DNA of 5,678 nucleotides from an uncultured beta proteobacterium. Its GTDB lineage: Bacteria > Pseudomonadota > Gammaproteobacteria > Burkholderiales > Rhodocyclaceae. This document shows positions 1 to 5,431 of this stretch, in pieces; position 1 is the first letter of the stretch, and each line of letters starts with the position of its first letter. Location: contig CAIZHL010000418.1 of assembly GCA_903932755.1 (NCBI GenBank), positions 1 through 5,678 of the forward strand. The letters are read 5' to 3'. The notes beneath the pieces were generated by a model. That model saw nothing but the letters and a program-made list of their open reading frames with translations. It ran no database searches and was not told where the DNA came from. The position numbers and the translations under genes are program-made.

Positions 1-77
1 AGCGGCAGGCGGGCGCCGACGCCATGCGGCTCGGAGGCGTTGGCGATCTTCGTGACCTGGCTGTCCGGGGCGTTCAT
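1..77 (-). CDS. hcrA: 4-hydroxybenzoyl-CoA reductase alpha (molybdopterin) subunit, N-terminal fragment
   Basis: Only the first 25 codons are in the window; the gene runs off the left edge. The ATG at 77 overlaps the hcrC stop in an ATGA arrangement (TGA at 76-74), which suggests translational coupling. The fragment ends in G-V-G-A-R-L-P, which resembles the start of xanthine-oxidase-family large subunits, where a G-x-R-x-P-L stretch precedes the V-D-G...K-V-T-G motif. In Thauera and Rhodopseudomonas the small iron-sulfur gene is followed by the large molybdenum subunit gene, which fits. The large subunit would carry the molybdenum cofactor and the active site that removes the para-hydroxyl group of 4-hydroxybenzoyl-CoA to give benzoyl-CoA. 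The identification rests mainly on position next to hcrC, because the visible piece is too short to prove it. Confidence 0.6.
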   Translation of the reverse strand, partial: MNAPDSQVTKIANASEPHGVGARLP

Positions 78-541
78 GCGCCCACCCCGGCGGCGGCTTC
101 GACCGATTCGATGATCTTGACATAGCCGGTGCAGCGGCACAGGTTGCCGGCCAGTGCCGCGCGGATCTCGTCGCGCTCGGGATGCGGGTTCTTGCGCAGC
201 AGGCCTTCGGCCGCCATCAGCATGCCAGGGGTGCAGAAGCCGCACTGGGCGCCGAGCTTTTCGTGGAAGGCGCGCTGCAGGCGCGAAATGTTGCCCTCGG
301 TGGCCAGGCCTTCGACGGTTTCGACGCGGCGCCCGGCGACGCTGTGGGCTAGCGTGCTGCAGGCCAGGCGCGGCTGGTCGTCGATCAGCACGGTACAGGC
401 GCCGCATTCGCCGCCGTCGCAGCCCTGTTTGGTGCCGGTGAGGCCGAGGCCGTCGCGCAGGTAATCGAGCAGCAGCGCATTCTAGGCGACGGCTTCCTCG
501 CGCCAGCGCCCGTTGATCCAAAGACCCAGTATCCGCTTCAT
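74..541 (-). pseudogene. hcrC: 4-hydroxybenzoyl-CoA reductase gamma subunit ([2Fe-2S] protein), interrupted by in-frame TAG
   Basis: Read from the ATG at 541 in one frame, this is a 155-codon small iron-sulfur subunit of the xanthine oxidase family, close in length to Thauera HcrC (about 160 residues). It carries two [2Fe-2S] clusters that pass electrons from ferredoxin, through the beta subunit, to the molybdenum site. The plant-type cluster ligands are C41, C46 and C49 (C-D-G-G-E-C-G-A-C) plus C61. The second domain has C100 and C103 (Q-C-G-F-C-T-P-G) and C135 and C137 (C-R-C-T-G-Y). Codon 20 (484-482) is TAG, flanked in the same frame by family-like sequence (E-E-A-V-A, then N-A-L-L-L-D-Y-L-R). 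No ATG, GTG or TTG lies between the stop and the first cysteine. The next possible start is a GTG at 391 (V51), which would lose three ligands of cluster 1. The gene has a strong ribosome binding site and overlaps hcrA by 4 nt. It is recorded as interrupted; a sequencing error or readthrough is possible. Confidence 0.85.
482..484 (-). other. In-frame amber codon (TAG) at codon 20 of hcrC
   Basis: The plus strand reads CTA at 482-484, which is TAG on the coding strand. The distance from the ATG at 541 is exactly 19 codons. Homologous small subunits have a residue such as D or E before the conserved N-x-x-L-L-D-Y-L-R stretch. GAG to TAG would be a one-base change, so a glutamate codon is a plausible ancestor. 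No frameshift is needed on either side. Confidence 0.9.
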
Positions 542-546
542 ATTTT

Positions 547-552
547 CTCCTC
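547..552 (-). promoter_or_regulatory. Shine-Dalgarno site of hcrC
   Basis: The coding strand reads GAGGAG followed by AAAAT and the ATG at 541, a 5-nt spacing. This strong site fixes the hcrC start upstream of the amber codon and shows that translation signals for the gene are intact. Confidence 0.75.
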
Positions 553-554
553 TG

Positions 555-568
555 TCGCCATTTGGCGA
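555..568. repeat. Short perfect inverted repeat between fdx and hcrC
   Basis: TCGCCA, a 2-nt TT centre, then TGGCGA: two 6-bp arms, which in RNA would fold as a 5-bp stem with a 4-nt loop. It lies in the 44-nt gap between the ferredoxin stop and hcrC, just upstream of the hcrC ribosome binding site. No T-run follows, so it does not look like a terminator. It could be an RNA processing or stability element, or chance. Confidence 0.5.
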
Positions 569-585
569 GATTCCCGCATGCCGAA

Positions 586-846
586 TCAGGCGGCCTTCCG
601 TGCTTTCAGGTCTTCGTATTTTTTCTGCAATTCGTCCTTGCTTTCCGCATGTGCAGGGTCAGCGACACAGGCGCGCACCGGGCATACCTTCACACACTGG
701 GATACCGCGTGATGCCCGACGCATTCCGTGCAGAGGTCCGCATCGATGGTAAAGACATCGTCATCGTCTTTGGTGATCGCCTTGTTCGGACAGGCGGCCA
801 GGCAGACGTCGCAGGCGATGCAAAGGTCGTTGATCAGAAGTGCCAT
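586..846 (-). CDS. fdx: 2[4Fe-4S] ferredoxin, Allochromatium/Thauera type
   Basis: An 86-residue cytoplasmic electron carrier. Cluster motif 1 is C9-x2-C12-x2-C15-x3-C19-P. Motif 2 is D-L-C-T-E-C, then an 8-residue stretch, then C-x3-C-P, longer than the usual two-residue spacing in clostridial ferredoxins. That insertion and the charged, lysine-rich C-terminal helix (roughly residues 70-86) are hallmarks of the Allochromatium vinosum type, which has very low-potential clusters. In Thauera aromatica such a ferredoxin is known to be the electron donor for aromatic ring reduction and is reduced by 2-oxoglutarate:ferredoxin oxidoreductase. Its place here between korAB and the hcr genes matches that role exactly. 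The start at 846 is supported by a GAGGGG site 8 nt upstream (860-855). The product should link KorAB to HcrABC and probably to benzoyl-CoA reductase, which is not in the window. Confidence 0.92.
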   Translation of the reverse strand: MALLINDLCIACDVCLAACPNKAITKDDDDVFTIDADLCTECVGHHAVSQCVKVCPVRACVADPAHAESKDELQKKYEDLKARKAA

Positions 847-890
847 GTTGGTTTCCCCTCGATTGCGGTTTGGATTGAAAGCGGGTGCGG

Positions 891-1424
891 CTATTCCTGG
901 GAGAGCGGCGGGTCTGGATCGTCCAGCGCCGTATCGTCGGCGGGACCGCAGCCGGCGAGGCAGGCTTCCAGCCAGCCGATGTGCTGGCGTTCCTCGTCGG
1001 CGAAATGCAGCGCCAGCGTGCGCACTTCGGCATCTGCCGCGGCCTGCGCCACGCCTGCGTAAAACGCCGTGGCCTTGCGCTCATGCTCCAGCGCCAGAAG
1101 GACGGCGCCGCGCACCGACAAGTGGTAATGGACCTTGGTGATGTCTATGGCTTCCGGGCTTTCACTGTGGCTCCAGTGGTAATCCCAGGGCGCGTAATGC
1201 GGCAGGTCAAATTTGCTGCAGCGCTCGGTCAGATCGTCCAGATGCTCCTGCTCGGCTTTTTCCAGACGGCGGAAAATTGCGGCGACCGCGGCCTTGCGGT
1301 GAGTTTCCATCTGGTCGGCCAGTTCGCCGTAGCGCTCGGCGGCCTCGGTCTCCATGGCCAGTGCATGGGCCAGCAGTTCGGGCAGGGTGTTGATGGCGTC
1401 GCCGCTTTTCAGATCATTGCTCAT
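891..1424 (-). CDS. Ferritin-like / rubrerythrin-family diiron protein without rubredoxin domain
   Basis: A 177-residue, mostly helical protein with the duplicated four-helix diiron signature. Half 1 has E25-x6-Y32 and E58-x2-H61; half 2 has E115-x6-Y122 and E145-x2-H148. These are the expected six metal ligands (four Glu, two His) of the rubrerythrin/bacterioferritin superfamily. The loop between halves (about residues 72-100) is unusually rich in His, Trp and Tyr (H-Y-A-P-W-D-Y-H-W-S-H). No C-terminal rubredoxin domain is present; the only cysteines are C69 and the pair C155/C159. The short tail is acidic and Pro/Asp-rich. The ATG overlaps the korB stop by 4 nt (ATGA at 1424-1421), and the ferredoxin gene follows after 44 nt, so it belongs to the kor-fdx operon. 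Possible roles are peroxide or oxygen scavenging with electrons from the neighbouring ferredoxin, or iron supply to iron-sulfur proteins. These roles are inferred; the fold call is firm. Confidence 0.82.
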   Translation of the reverse strand: MSNDLKSGDAINTLPELLAHALAMETEAAERYGELADQMETHRKAAVAAIFRRLEKAEQEHLDDLTERCSKFDLPHYAPWDYHWSHSESPEAIDITKVHYHLSVRGAVLLALEHERKATAFYAGVAQAAADAEVRTLALHFADEERQHIGWLEACLAGCGPADDTALDDPDPPLSQE

Positions 1425-2260
1425 AGTGCAAACCTTGCCTCAAGCTCGGCCACCGAGCCGTTCGAGTTTTCGAATTCCGGCCGGAAGGGCGGGCGGCTGC
1501 CCTTGAACAGCACCTTGCCGACGTTGAAGCCGTCATCGGTCATCAGGCGCCGCGCCGCGCGCGCGGCATCGTCCGTGTAATCGACCACGGCGGTGCGCAC
1601 TATGTCGCGCCATTCGGCCTGCTCCGGACGGAAGGTGACGCAGGGGCTCAACACCTGCACCAGCGAAAAGCCCGGATGCCGGATCGCTTCGACAATGATC
1701 TTCGCCATGTTGATCGGGTCGCTCGACGACACGCGGGCGATGAAGTTGGCGCCCGAGGCGAGGCCCACCACCAGCGGCTGGAAGGGGTTGATGCCGGTGC
1801 CTTCCGGAGTCAGCTTGCTGCCTTCCCAGTCGGGCGCAGTGGTCGGCGAGGCCTGGCCCTTGGTCATGCCATAGACCTGGTTGTCCATGACGATGTAGGT
1901 CAGGTCGACGTTGCGCCGGCAGGCATGGAGGAAATGGTTGCCGCCAATCGAGAAGCCGTCGCCGTCGCCGCCGGTGACCAGCACCGTGAGGTCCGGGCGG
2001 GCGAGTTTCAAGCCGGTGGCCACCGGCAGGGCGCGGCCATGCACGCCGTGAAAGCCATAGACGCTGGTGTAAGCGGGGATGCGCGAGGAGCAGCCGATGC
2101 CGGAGACGACCGCGACCTGTTCCGGCGGCAGTGCGAGTTCGGCCAGCGCACGGGTGATCGAGTTGAGCACGGTGTAGTCGCCGCATCCCGGGCACCAGAT
2201 GGGTTTCAGGTCGGACTTGTAGTCCTTGGCGGCGTATTTCTTTTTCGCGACGGCTTCCAT
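1421..2260 (-). CDS. korB: 2-oxoglutarate:ferredoxin oxidoreductase, beta subunit (TPP-binding)
   Basis: A 279-residue subunit that binds thiamine pyrophosphate and a [4Fe-4S] cluster. Together with KorA it converts 2-oxoglutarate and CoA to succinyl-CoA and CO2, reducing ferredoxin. Visible cluster ligands are C23 and C26 (W-C-P-G-C-G), C57 (G-I-G-C-S-S-R) and C207 (S-P-C-V-T-F). The TPP/Mg motif is G-D-G-D-G (98-102) with N127 in M-D-N-Q-V-Y-G-M-T, followed by T-K-G-Q-A-S-P-T. Candidate starts are ATGs at 2272, 2263 and 2260. I chose 2260 because a GGAG (2270-2267) lies 6 nt upstream, against 3 nt for 2263. The start at 2260 shares one base with the korA stop (TGATG); 2263 would give a 4-nt overlap. 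The reading frame stays open far upstream to 3295, but that part is a shadow of korA. The 2-oxoglutarate specificity, rather than another 2-oxoacid, is inferred from family resemblance and context. Confidence 0.9.
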   Translation of the reverse strand: MEAVAKKKYAAKDYKSDLKPIWCPGCGDYTVLNSITRALAELALPPEQVAVVSGIGCSSRIPAYTSVYGFHGVHGRALPVATGLKLARPDLTVLVTGGDGDGFSIGGNHFLHACRRNVDLTYIVMDNQVYGMTKGQASPTTAPDWEGSKLTPEGTGINPFQPLVVGLASGANFIARVSSSDPINMAKIIVEAIRHPGFSLVQVLSPCVTFRPEQAEWRDIVRTAVVDYTDDAARAARRLMTDDGFNVGKVLFKGSRPPFRPEFENSNGSVAELEARFAL

Positions 2261-3996
2261 CATGCACTCCATGCAGTGAGCTGTTCGAGGATCTGGCCGG
2301 GACCGAAGGCCAGCGGACCGCCCTGGTGCAGCGAACGGGTTTCCACCGGCAGGTCGTAGAAGGCGCGCAACATCCGGTAGAACTGCCCGCTGTGCGACTG
2401 CTCGACGACGAGGACGCGGCGCATGCCTTTCAATGCCGCCGCCATCTTCTCCGGCTGCACCGGCGCGATCAGGCGCACTGAAATCAGGCGCGCCTTGCCG
2501 CCGGCAGCCGAGTAGCGGTCGAGTGCTTCGCGTGCCGGACCGGTCGAGGAACCCCAGGTGATGATCGCCGTGTCGCCAGCGCCGACTTCCGAGTCTTCGA
2601 TGTCGGCCCAGTGGTCGCCGTAGTTGAATTGCGTGAGCTTGCGGCTGCGCTTGTCCATTTGTGCGTGGTGATCCGAGGCCTGCGAGGACGGCGTGCCGAA
2701 CTCGTTGTGTTCCAGCCCGTCGGCGGTATGGGTCAGGCCCGGCATGCCCGGAATTGCCATCGGCGAAACGCCCGAGCCGGTCATGGCGTAGCGCTTGTAG
2801 CGTTCGCCTTCGACGGCGGCGGTGGCCGTCAGGCGCTGGCCGATGAAGGCCAGTTCGGCGGGCTTGGGCACGATGGCGCGGGCCTGGCCCATGGCCTGAT
2901 CGGTGAGGACCAGCGCCGGTACCTGCATGGCCTCGGCCAGATGCACGGCCCACTGCGTGGTGAACAGGCAGTCGGACACCGAGTTGGCGGCGACCACGAT
3001 GTGCGGCGCGTCGCCGTGCAGGCCGTACACCGCGATGTTGAGGTCGCTCTGTTCGGATTTGGTGGCGATGCCGGTGGAGGGGCCGACGCGCATCACGTCG
3101 ACCACCACCAGCGGCACTTCGGCGGCAACCGCGAGGCCCAGCGATTCGATCATCAGCGACAGGCCGGGGCCGGAGGTCGCGGTCATCGCCGGCACGCCAC
3201 CGTAGGAGGCGCCGATGATCTGGTTGATCGAGGCCAGTTCGTCCTCGGCCTGCACCAGCATGCCGCCGACTTTGGCCAGCGACGGTGCGAGCCACTCCAG
3301 CACCTCGGTGGCCGGTGTGATCGGGTAGGCGGCGACGAAGCGTACGCCGCCGCGAATTACGCCGAGGCCGGTGGCCTCGTTGCCGGTGATGCTCCAGCGC
3401 GGTCCGCTGTCGGCGGCAACCGCCGGTAGTTTTGGAATTGCCGGCAGATCGGCCGCGGCGGCAACGCCGGCATGGAAGGCGGTCATGCTGGCTTCGATCG
3501 CCGCCTGGCCTTTGCGCTTCAGGTTATCTTCGACCACGGCCTGCATGGCACCGGCCGGCAGGCCGATCAAGGCCGCGATGGCGCCCAGGGCGACCATGTT
3601 GGGGCGGCCGTTTTCGATTTTTCCGGCGATGTCCGTCATCGCCAATGCTGCCTGCCGCGGACTGTTCTTCAGCAGGCCGGCGGGAGCCTCGCCATGCGCC
3701 GGATCGCCGACGATCAGGCTGTTGCCGGTGAGCGGGATTTCCGCCGAAAAGCGCGTGATGTTGTCCCAGTCGATGGCCATCAGCAGGTGGAAGCTGTCGT
3801 CGTGCGACATGACCGGTCCGGTGGCGAAGCGCAGCATCGCGGCGGCTTCGCCGCCGCGGATCTGCGGCCCGGAGGAGCGGCTCATCAACGCATACCAGCC
3901 TGCCTTGGCCGCCGCGTCGAGCAGCAGCGATCCGGCGGTAACCACCCCGGCGCCGCCGCTGCCGGCGATGACCAGCGAAACACTTTTTGCTGTCAC
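2260..3996 (-). CDS. korA: 2-oxoglutarate:ferredoxin oxidoreductase, fused gamma-alpha subunit
   Basis: A 578-residue protein with two parts. Residues 1 to about 195 are the gamma domain, with a glycine-rich G-S-G-G-A-G motif (12-17) and S-G-P-Q-I-R-G-G-E (42-50). Residues from about 205 are the alpha (pyrimidine-binding) domain, opening with G-N-E-A-T-G-L-G (205-212), then Y-P-I-T-P-A-T-E (224-231), the acidic E-D-E around 251-253, T-S-G-P-G-L (274-279), and later G-L-E-H-N-E-F-G. This gamma-alpha fusion plus a separate KorB is the two-subunit form of the enzyme, with no separate delta (ferredoxin-like) subunit; the ferredoxin is encoded two genes downstream. The start is a GTG at 3996, supported by an AGGGGGAG site with a 7-nt gap. 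It is the first gene of the apparent operon, behind a promoter at about 4123-4095. In Thauera the enzyme supplies reduced ferredoxin for aromatic ring reduction while running the TCA cycle anaerobically. Confidence 0.92.
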   Translation of the reverse strand: MTAKSVSLVIAGSGGAGVVTAGSLLLDAAAKAGWYALMSRSSGPQIRGGEAAAMLRFATGPVMSHDDSFHLLMAIDWDNITRFSAEIPLTGNSLIVGDPAHGEAPAGLLKNSPRQAALAMTDIAGKIENGRPNMVALGAIAALIGLPAGAMQAVVEDNLKRKGQAAIEASMTAFHAGVAAAADLPAIPKLPAVAADSGPRWSITGNEATGLGVIRGGVRFVAAYPITPATEVLEWLAPSLAKVGGMLVQAEDELASINQIIGASYGGVPAMTATSGPGLSLMIESLGLAVAAEVPLVVVDVMRVGPSTGIATKSEQSDLNIAVYGLHGDAPHIVVAANSVSDCLFTTQWAVHLAEAMQVPALVLTDQAMGQARAIVPKPAELAFIGQRLTATAAVEGERYKRYAMTGSGVSPMAIPGMPGLTHTADGLEHNEFGTPSSQASDHHAQMDKRSRKLTQFNYGDHWADIEDSEVGAGDTAIITWGSSTGPAREALDRYSAAGGKARLISVRLIAPVQPEKMAAALKGMRRVLVVEQSHSGQFYRMLRAFYDLPVETRSLHQGGPLAFGPGQILEQLTAWSA

Positions 3997-4003
3997 GGAC
4001 TTG

Positions 4004-4011
4004 CTCCCCCT
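4004..4011 (-). promoter_or_regulatory. Shine-Dalgarno site that supports the GTG start of korA
   Basis: The coding strand reads AGGGGGAG, then CAAGTCC, then GTG at 3996. No in-frame ATG sits nearby with a better site, so this decides the unusual start codon. Confidence 0.7.
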
Positions 4012-4094
4012 CTTGTTTCGGCACGGTCTTGTTGCCGCCGCCGGGTTGCTTTAAACCTAATTAAATCAATACTGAAAAACCCTACTGCCAACAG

Positions 4095-4123
4095 AGAATA
4101 AACGCGTAAAAGGTGGAAGTCAA
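4095..4123 (-). promoter_or_regulatory. Sigma70-like promoter for the kor-fdx-hcr operon
   Basis: On the minus strand TTGACT (4123-4118, 5 of 6 matches to the -35 consensus) is separated by exactly 17 nt from TATTCT (4100-4095, 4 of 6 matches to the -10 consensus). Transcription would start near 4088 and leave a leader of about 90 nt before the korA GTG at 3996. The patch is clearly more AT-rich than the surrounding genes. No canonical intrinsic terminator follows the upstream metallophosphoesterase gene, so some readthrough from that gene is possible. Prediction by eye only. Confidence 0.6.
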
Positions 4124-4137
4124 ATCATTTGTGCTCA

Positions 4138-4153
4138 ATCAGAAAATCCTGAT
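4138..4153. repeat. Small dyad upstream of the korA promoter, possible operator
   Basis: ATCAG, a 6-nt spacer, then CTGAT: two perfect 5-bp arms. It ends 15 bp before the -35 box, centred near -57 relative to the predicted start, where an activator could bind. It is not followed by a T-run, so a terminator for the upstream gene is unlikely. The rest of 3997-4192 holds a second weak hairpin (4167-4182, 6-bp stem with one G-U pair on the minus-strand RNA) and no gene that I can support. Confidence 0.35.
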
Positions 4154-4192
4154 AAAGATCGCCGTGGTGCCGACGCCGACACTTGTTTTCCG

Positions 4193-4930
4193 TCACTCGG
4201 GAACTTGCGTTTGCAGAAAGCTGCGGGCTTCGCCCTCAAGCACCAGGCAGGTAAGGACGCCGCTGCTATAGGCGCCGGTATCGATGCCGATGCGGTTGTG
4301 GCGAAGTTCCGGTTCGTCGCTGATGCTGTGCCCGTGCACCACCATGGCGCCATGGTCGGCATCCGAGTTGAGGAAGGTTTTGCGGATCCACAGGCAGTCG
4401 CGATCGCTCTGTTTCTCCAGCGGAACCCCGGGACGCACGCCGCCATGGACGAAGAAGTAGTCGCCGCTGCGGTGCCGGGTCTGCAGTGCACGAAAAAACT
4501 CCAGATGCGACGCCGGAATCCGCGCGGCGAGGTCCTCACCCAGGGCGATCACGCTGGCATCGTCGCGGGCATCCCGGTCGGCAATGACGACGCCATAGGC
4601 GCTCATGGCTTCGAGCCCGCCGTAGTCCAGCCAGTGGCGGCCGGTGTCGATCTCGCCGTCGAGGAAGCGCAGCAGCAGGTCTTCGTGGTTGCCCTTGAGC
4701 GTGATGCGCTCGAATCCCTCGGGTAGCCACTCGCGCACACGGTCGACCACGCCCGCCGTGTCCGGACCCCGGCTGACGTAATCGCCGAGATAGACCACCT
4801 GCCGGCGGCTTGCGGCACGCAGCATGGCGTCATCGGCAATCTGTCGCTGAATCCTGTCGAGCAGGTCGAGCCGACCGTGAATGTCGCCGATGGCATAGAT
4901 GACCGTAGCGGCCGGAGTGTGCGGCGTCAT
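4193..4930 (-). CDS. PPP-family metallophosphoesterase (serine/threonine phosphatase-like or Ap4A-hydrolase-like)
   Basis: A 245-residue cytoplasmic hydrolase with the full set of PPP-family metal motifs in order: G-D-I-H-G (15-19), G-D-Y-V-S-R-G (49-55), G-N-H-E (80-83), H162-G-G and H199-G-H. These place a dinuclear metal centre and the phosphate-binding arginine R54. The second motif normally reads G-D-x-V-D-R-G; here the D is S53, while the metal ligand D50 and R54 are kept. Similar bacterial proteins are annotated as protein phosphatases (PrpA-like) or as symmetrical bis(5'-nucleosyl)-tetraphosphatase relatives; the substrate cannot be told from sequence. The ATG at 4930 has no clear ribosome binding site. 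The gene follows the FMN split-barrel gene after 39 nt in the same direction, so it may be the last gene of that small operon. No signal peptide or membrane segment is seen. Confidence 0.85.
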   Translation of the reverse strand: MTPHTPAATVIYAIGDIHGRLDLLDRIQRQIADDAMLRAASRRQVVYLGDYVSRGPDTAGVVDRVREWLPEGFERITLKGNHEDLLLRFLDGEIDTGRHWLDYGGLEAMSAYGVVIADRDARDDASVIALGEDLAARIPASHLEFFRALQTRHRSGDYFFVHGGVRPGVPLEKQSDRDCLWIRKTFLNSDADHGAMVVHGHSISDEPELRHNRIGIDTGAYSSGVLTCLVLEGEARSFLQTQVPE

Positions 4931-4969
4931 GCGGTGTTCGGCGGGTGATGCTGCAGTGAATGAAAGGCG

Positions 4970-5431
4970 TCAGGCAGTGAAGTCGCGCATTTCCGCGTAC
5001 ACCGCCTGCTCCATTTTCAGCATGGCCTCACGCTGCTCGGCGGGCCACTCATACATCAGCGCGGTGGTGCTGACGCCGGTCCACGACTGGTCCTTGGCAC
5101 CCATCACGTCCATCTCGAACAGCATGATCGAATAGGGCGCCGCGGCGTCGATCCGCTCCTTGATCAGGCGCGACTTGCCCTTGACCAGGAAGCTCACGTC
5201 GCCCGGGCCGATGATCTGGATCGAGGCCTGGCCGGTGCGCTGCAGATTCGCCATCGACGAGCCGCCGACATCGACGGCGAATCGCAGGCGCTTGTCATCG
5301 AGGCCGAGCGCCCAGGTGTAGGCGGACGTCGAATAACCGTCGGCGCCGCTGGTCAGCAGCAGTGCGGGCGCGCCGGGACGCAGGTAGGCGACAAGTTTTT
5401 CCGGCAGGGTTGTGGTGATGTTGCCTATCAT
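4970..5431 (-). CDS. Pyridoxamine 5'-phosphate oxidase-like FMN split-barrel protein
   Basis: A 153-residue protein with the look of the PPOX/FMN-binding split-barrel superfamily: an N-terminal helix (T-L-P-E-K-L-V-A-Y-L), a strand pair running A-L-L-L-T-S-G-A-D-G-Y-S-T-S-A-Y-T-W-A, then L-R-F-A-V-D-V-G-G-S-S-M-A-N-L and A-S-I-Q-I-I-G, a typical barrel pattern with the 'x-x-N-L-x-x-x-G' helix after the third strand. The final helix (W-P-A-E-Q-R-E-A-M-L-K-M-E) is charged. These small proteins bind flavin, heme or F420 and have varied, mostly unknown roles; it is not a typical PdxH. The start at 5431 has AAGGAG 9 nt upstream (5446-5441) and overlaps the stop of the upstream gene by 4 nt (ATGA), which implies coupling. 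The family call is by pattern recognition; the specific function is unknown. Confidence 0.65.
   Translation of the reverse strand: MIGNITTTLPEKLVAYLRPGAPALLLTSGADGYSTSAYTWALGLDDKRLRFAVDVGGSSMANLQRTGQASIQIIGPGDVSFLVKGKSRLIKERIDAAAPYSIMLFEMDVMGAKDQSWTGVSTTALMYEWPAEQREAMLKMEQAVYAEMRDFTA

Noticed and set aside
74..391. A separate short protein starting at the GTG at 391
   Set aside because: It would begin in the middle of the first iron-sulfur domain after C49 and there is no ribosome binding site; it is the remainder of hcrC.
482..484. Pyrrolysine or other recoding at the hcrC TAG
   Set aside because: Small subunits of this family have no special residue at this N-terminal position, the codon is far from the cysteines, and nothing in the window suggests pyrrolysine genes. 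A mutation or sequencing error is simpler.
2261..3295. Upstream extension of the korB reading frame (would make a 624-residue protein)
   Set aside because: The extension is arginine-rich and without family features, and it lies entirely within korA in another frame. KorB homology begins just after the ATGs at 2260-2272.
2611..3429. 272-codon plus-strand open frame
   Set aside because: It is opposite korA, rich in Gly, His, Arg and Asp, with no recognisable domain; typical of the mirrored codon bias of GC-rich genes. The same applies to the plus-strand frames at 885-1580, 1676-2359, 3371-4054, 3472-4101 and 4205-4726.
4050..4072. Second FNR-type site TTGAT-TTAA-TTAGG in the korA leader
   Set aside because: The right half matches the consensus at only two of five positions and it lies downstream of the predicted start; it is most likely just AT-rich sequence.
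4138..4182. Intrinsic terminator after the metallophosphoesterase gene
   Set aside because: Two small hairpins are possible (4138-4153 and 4167-4182) but both are weak and neither is followed by a U-run in the minus-strand transcript.
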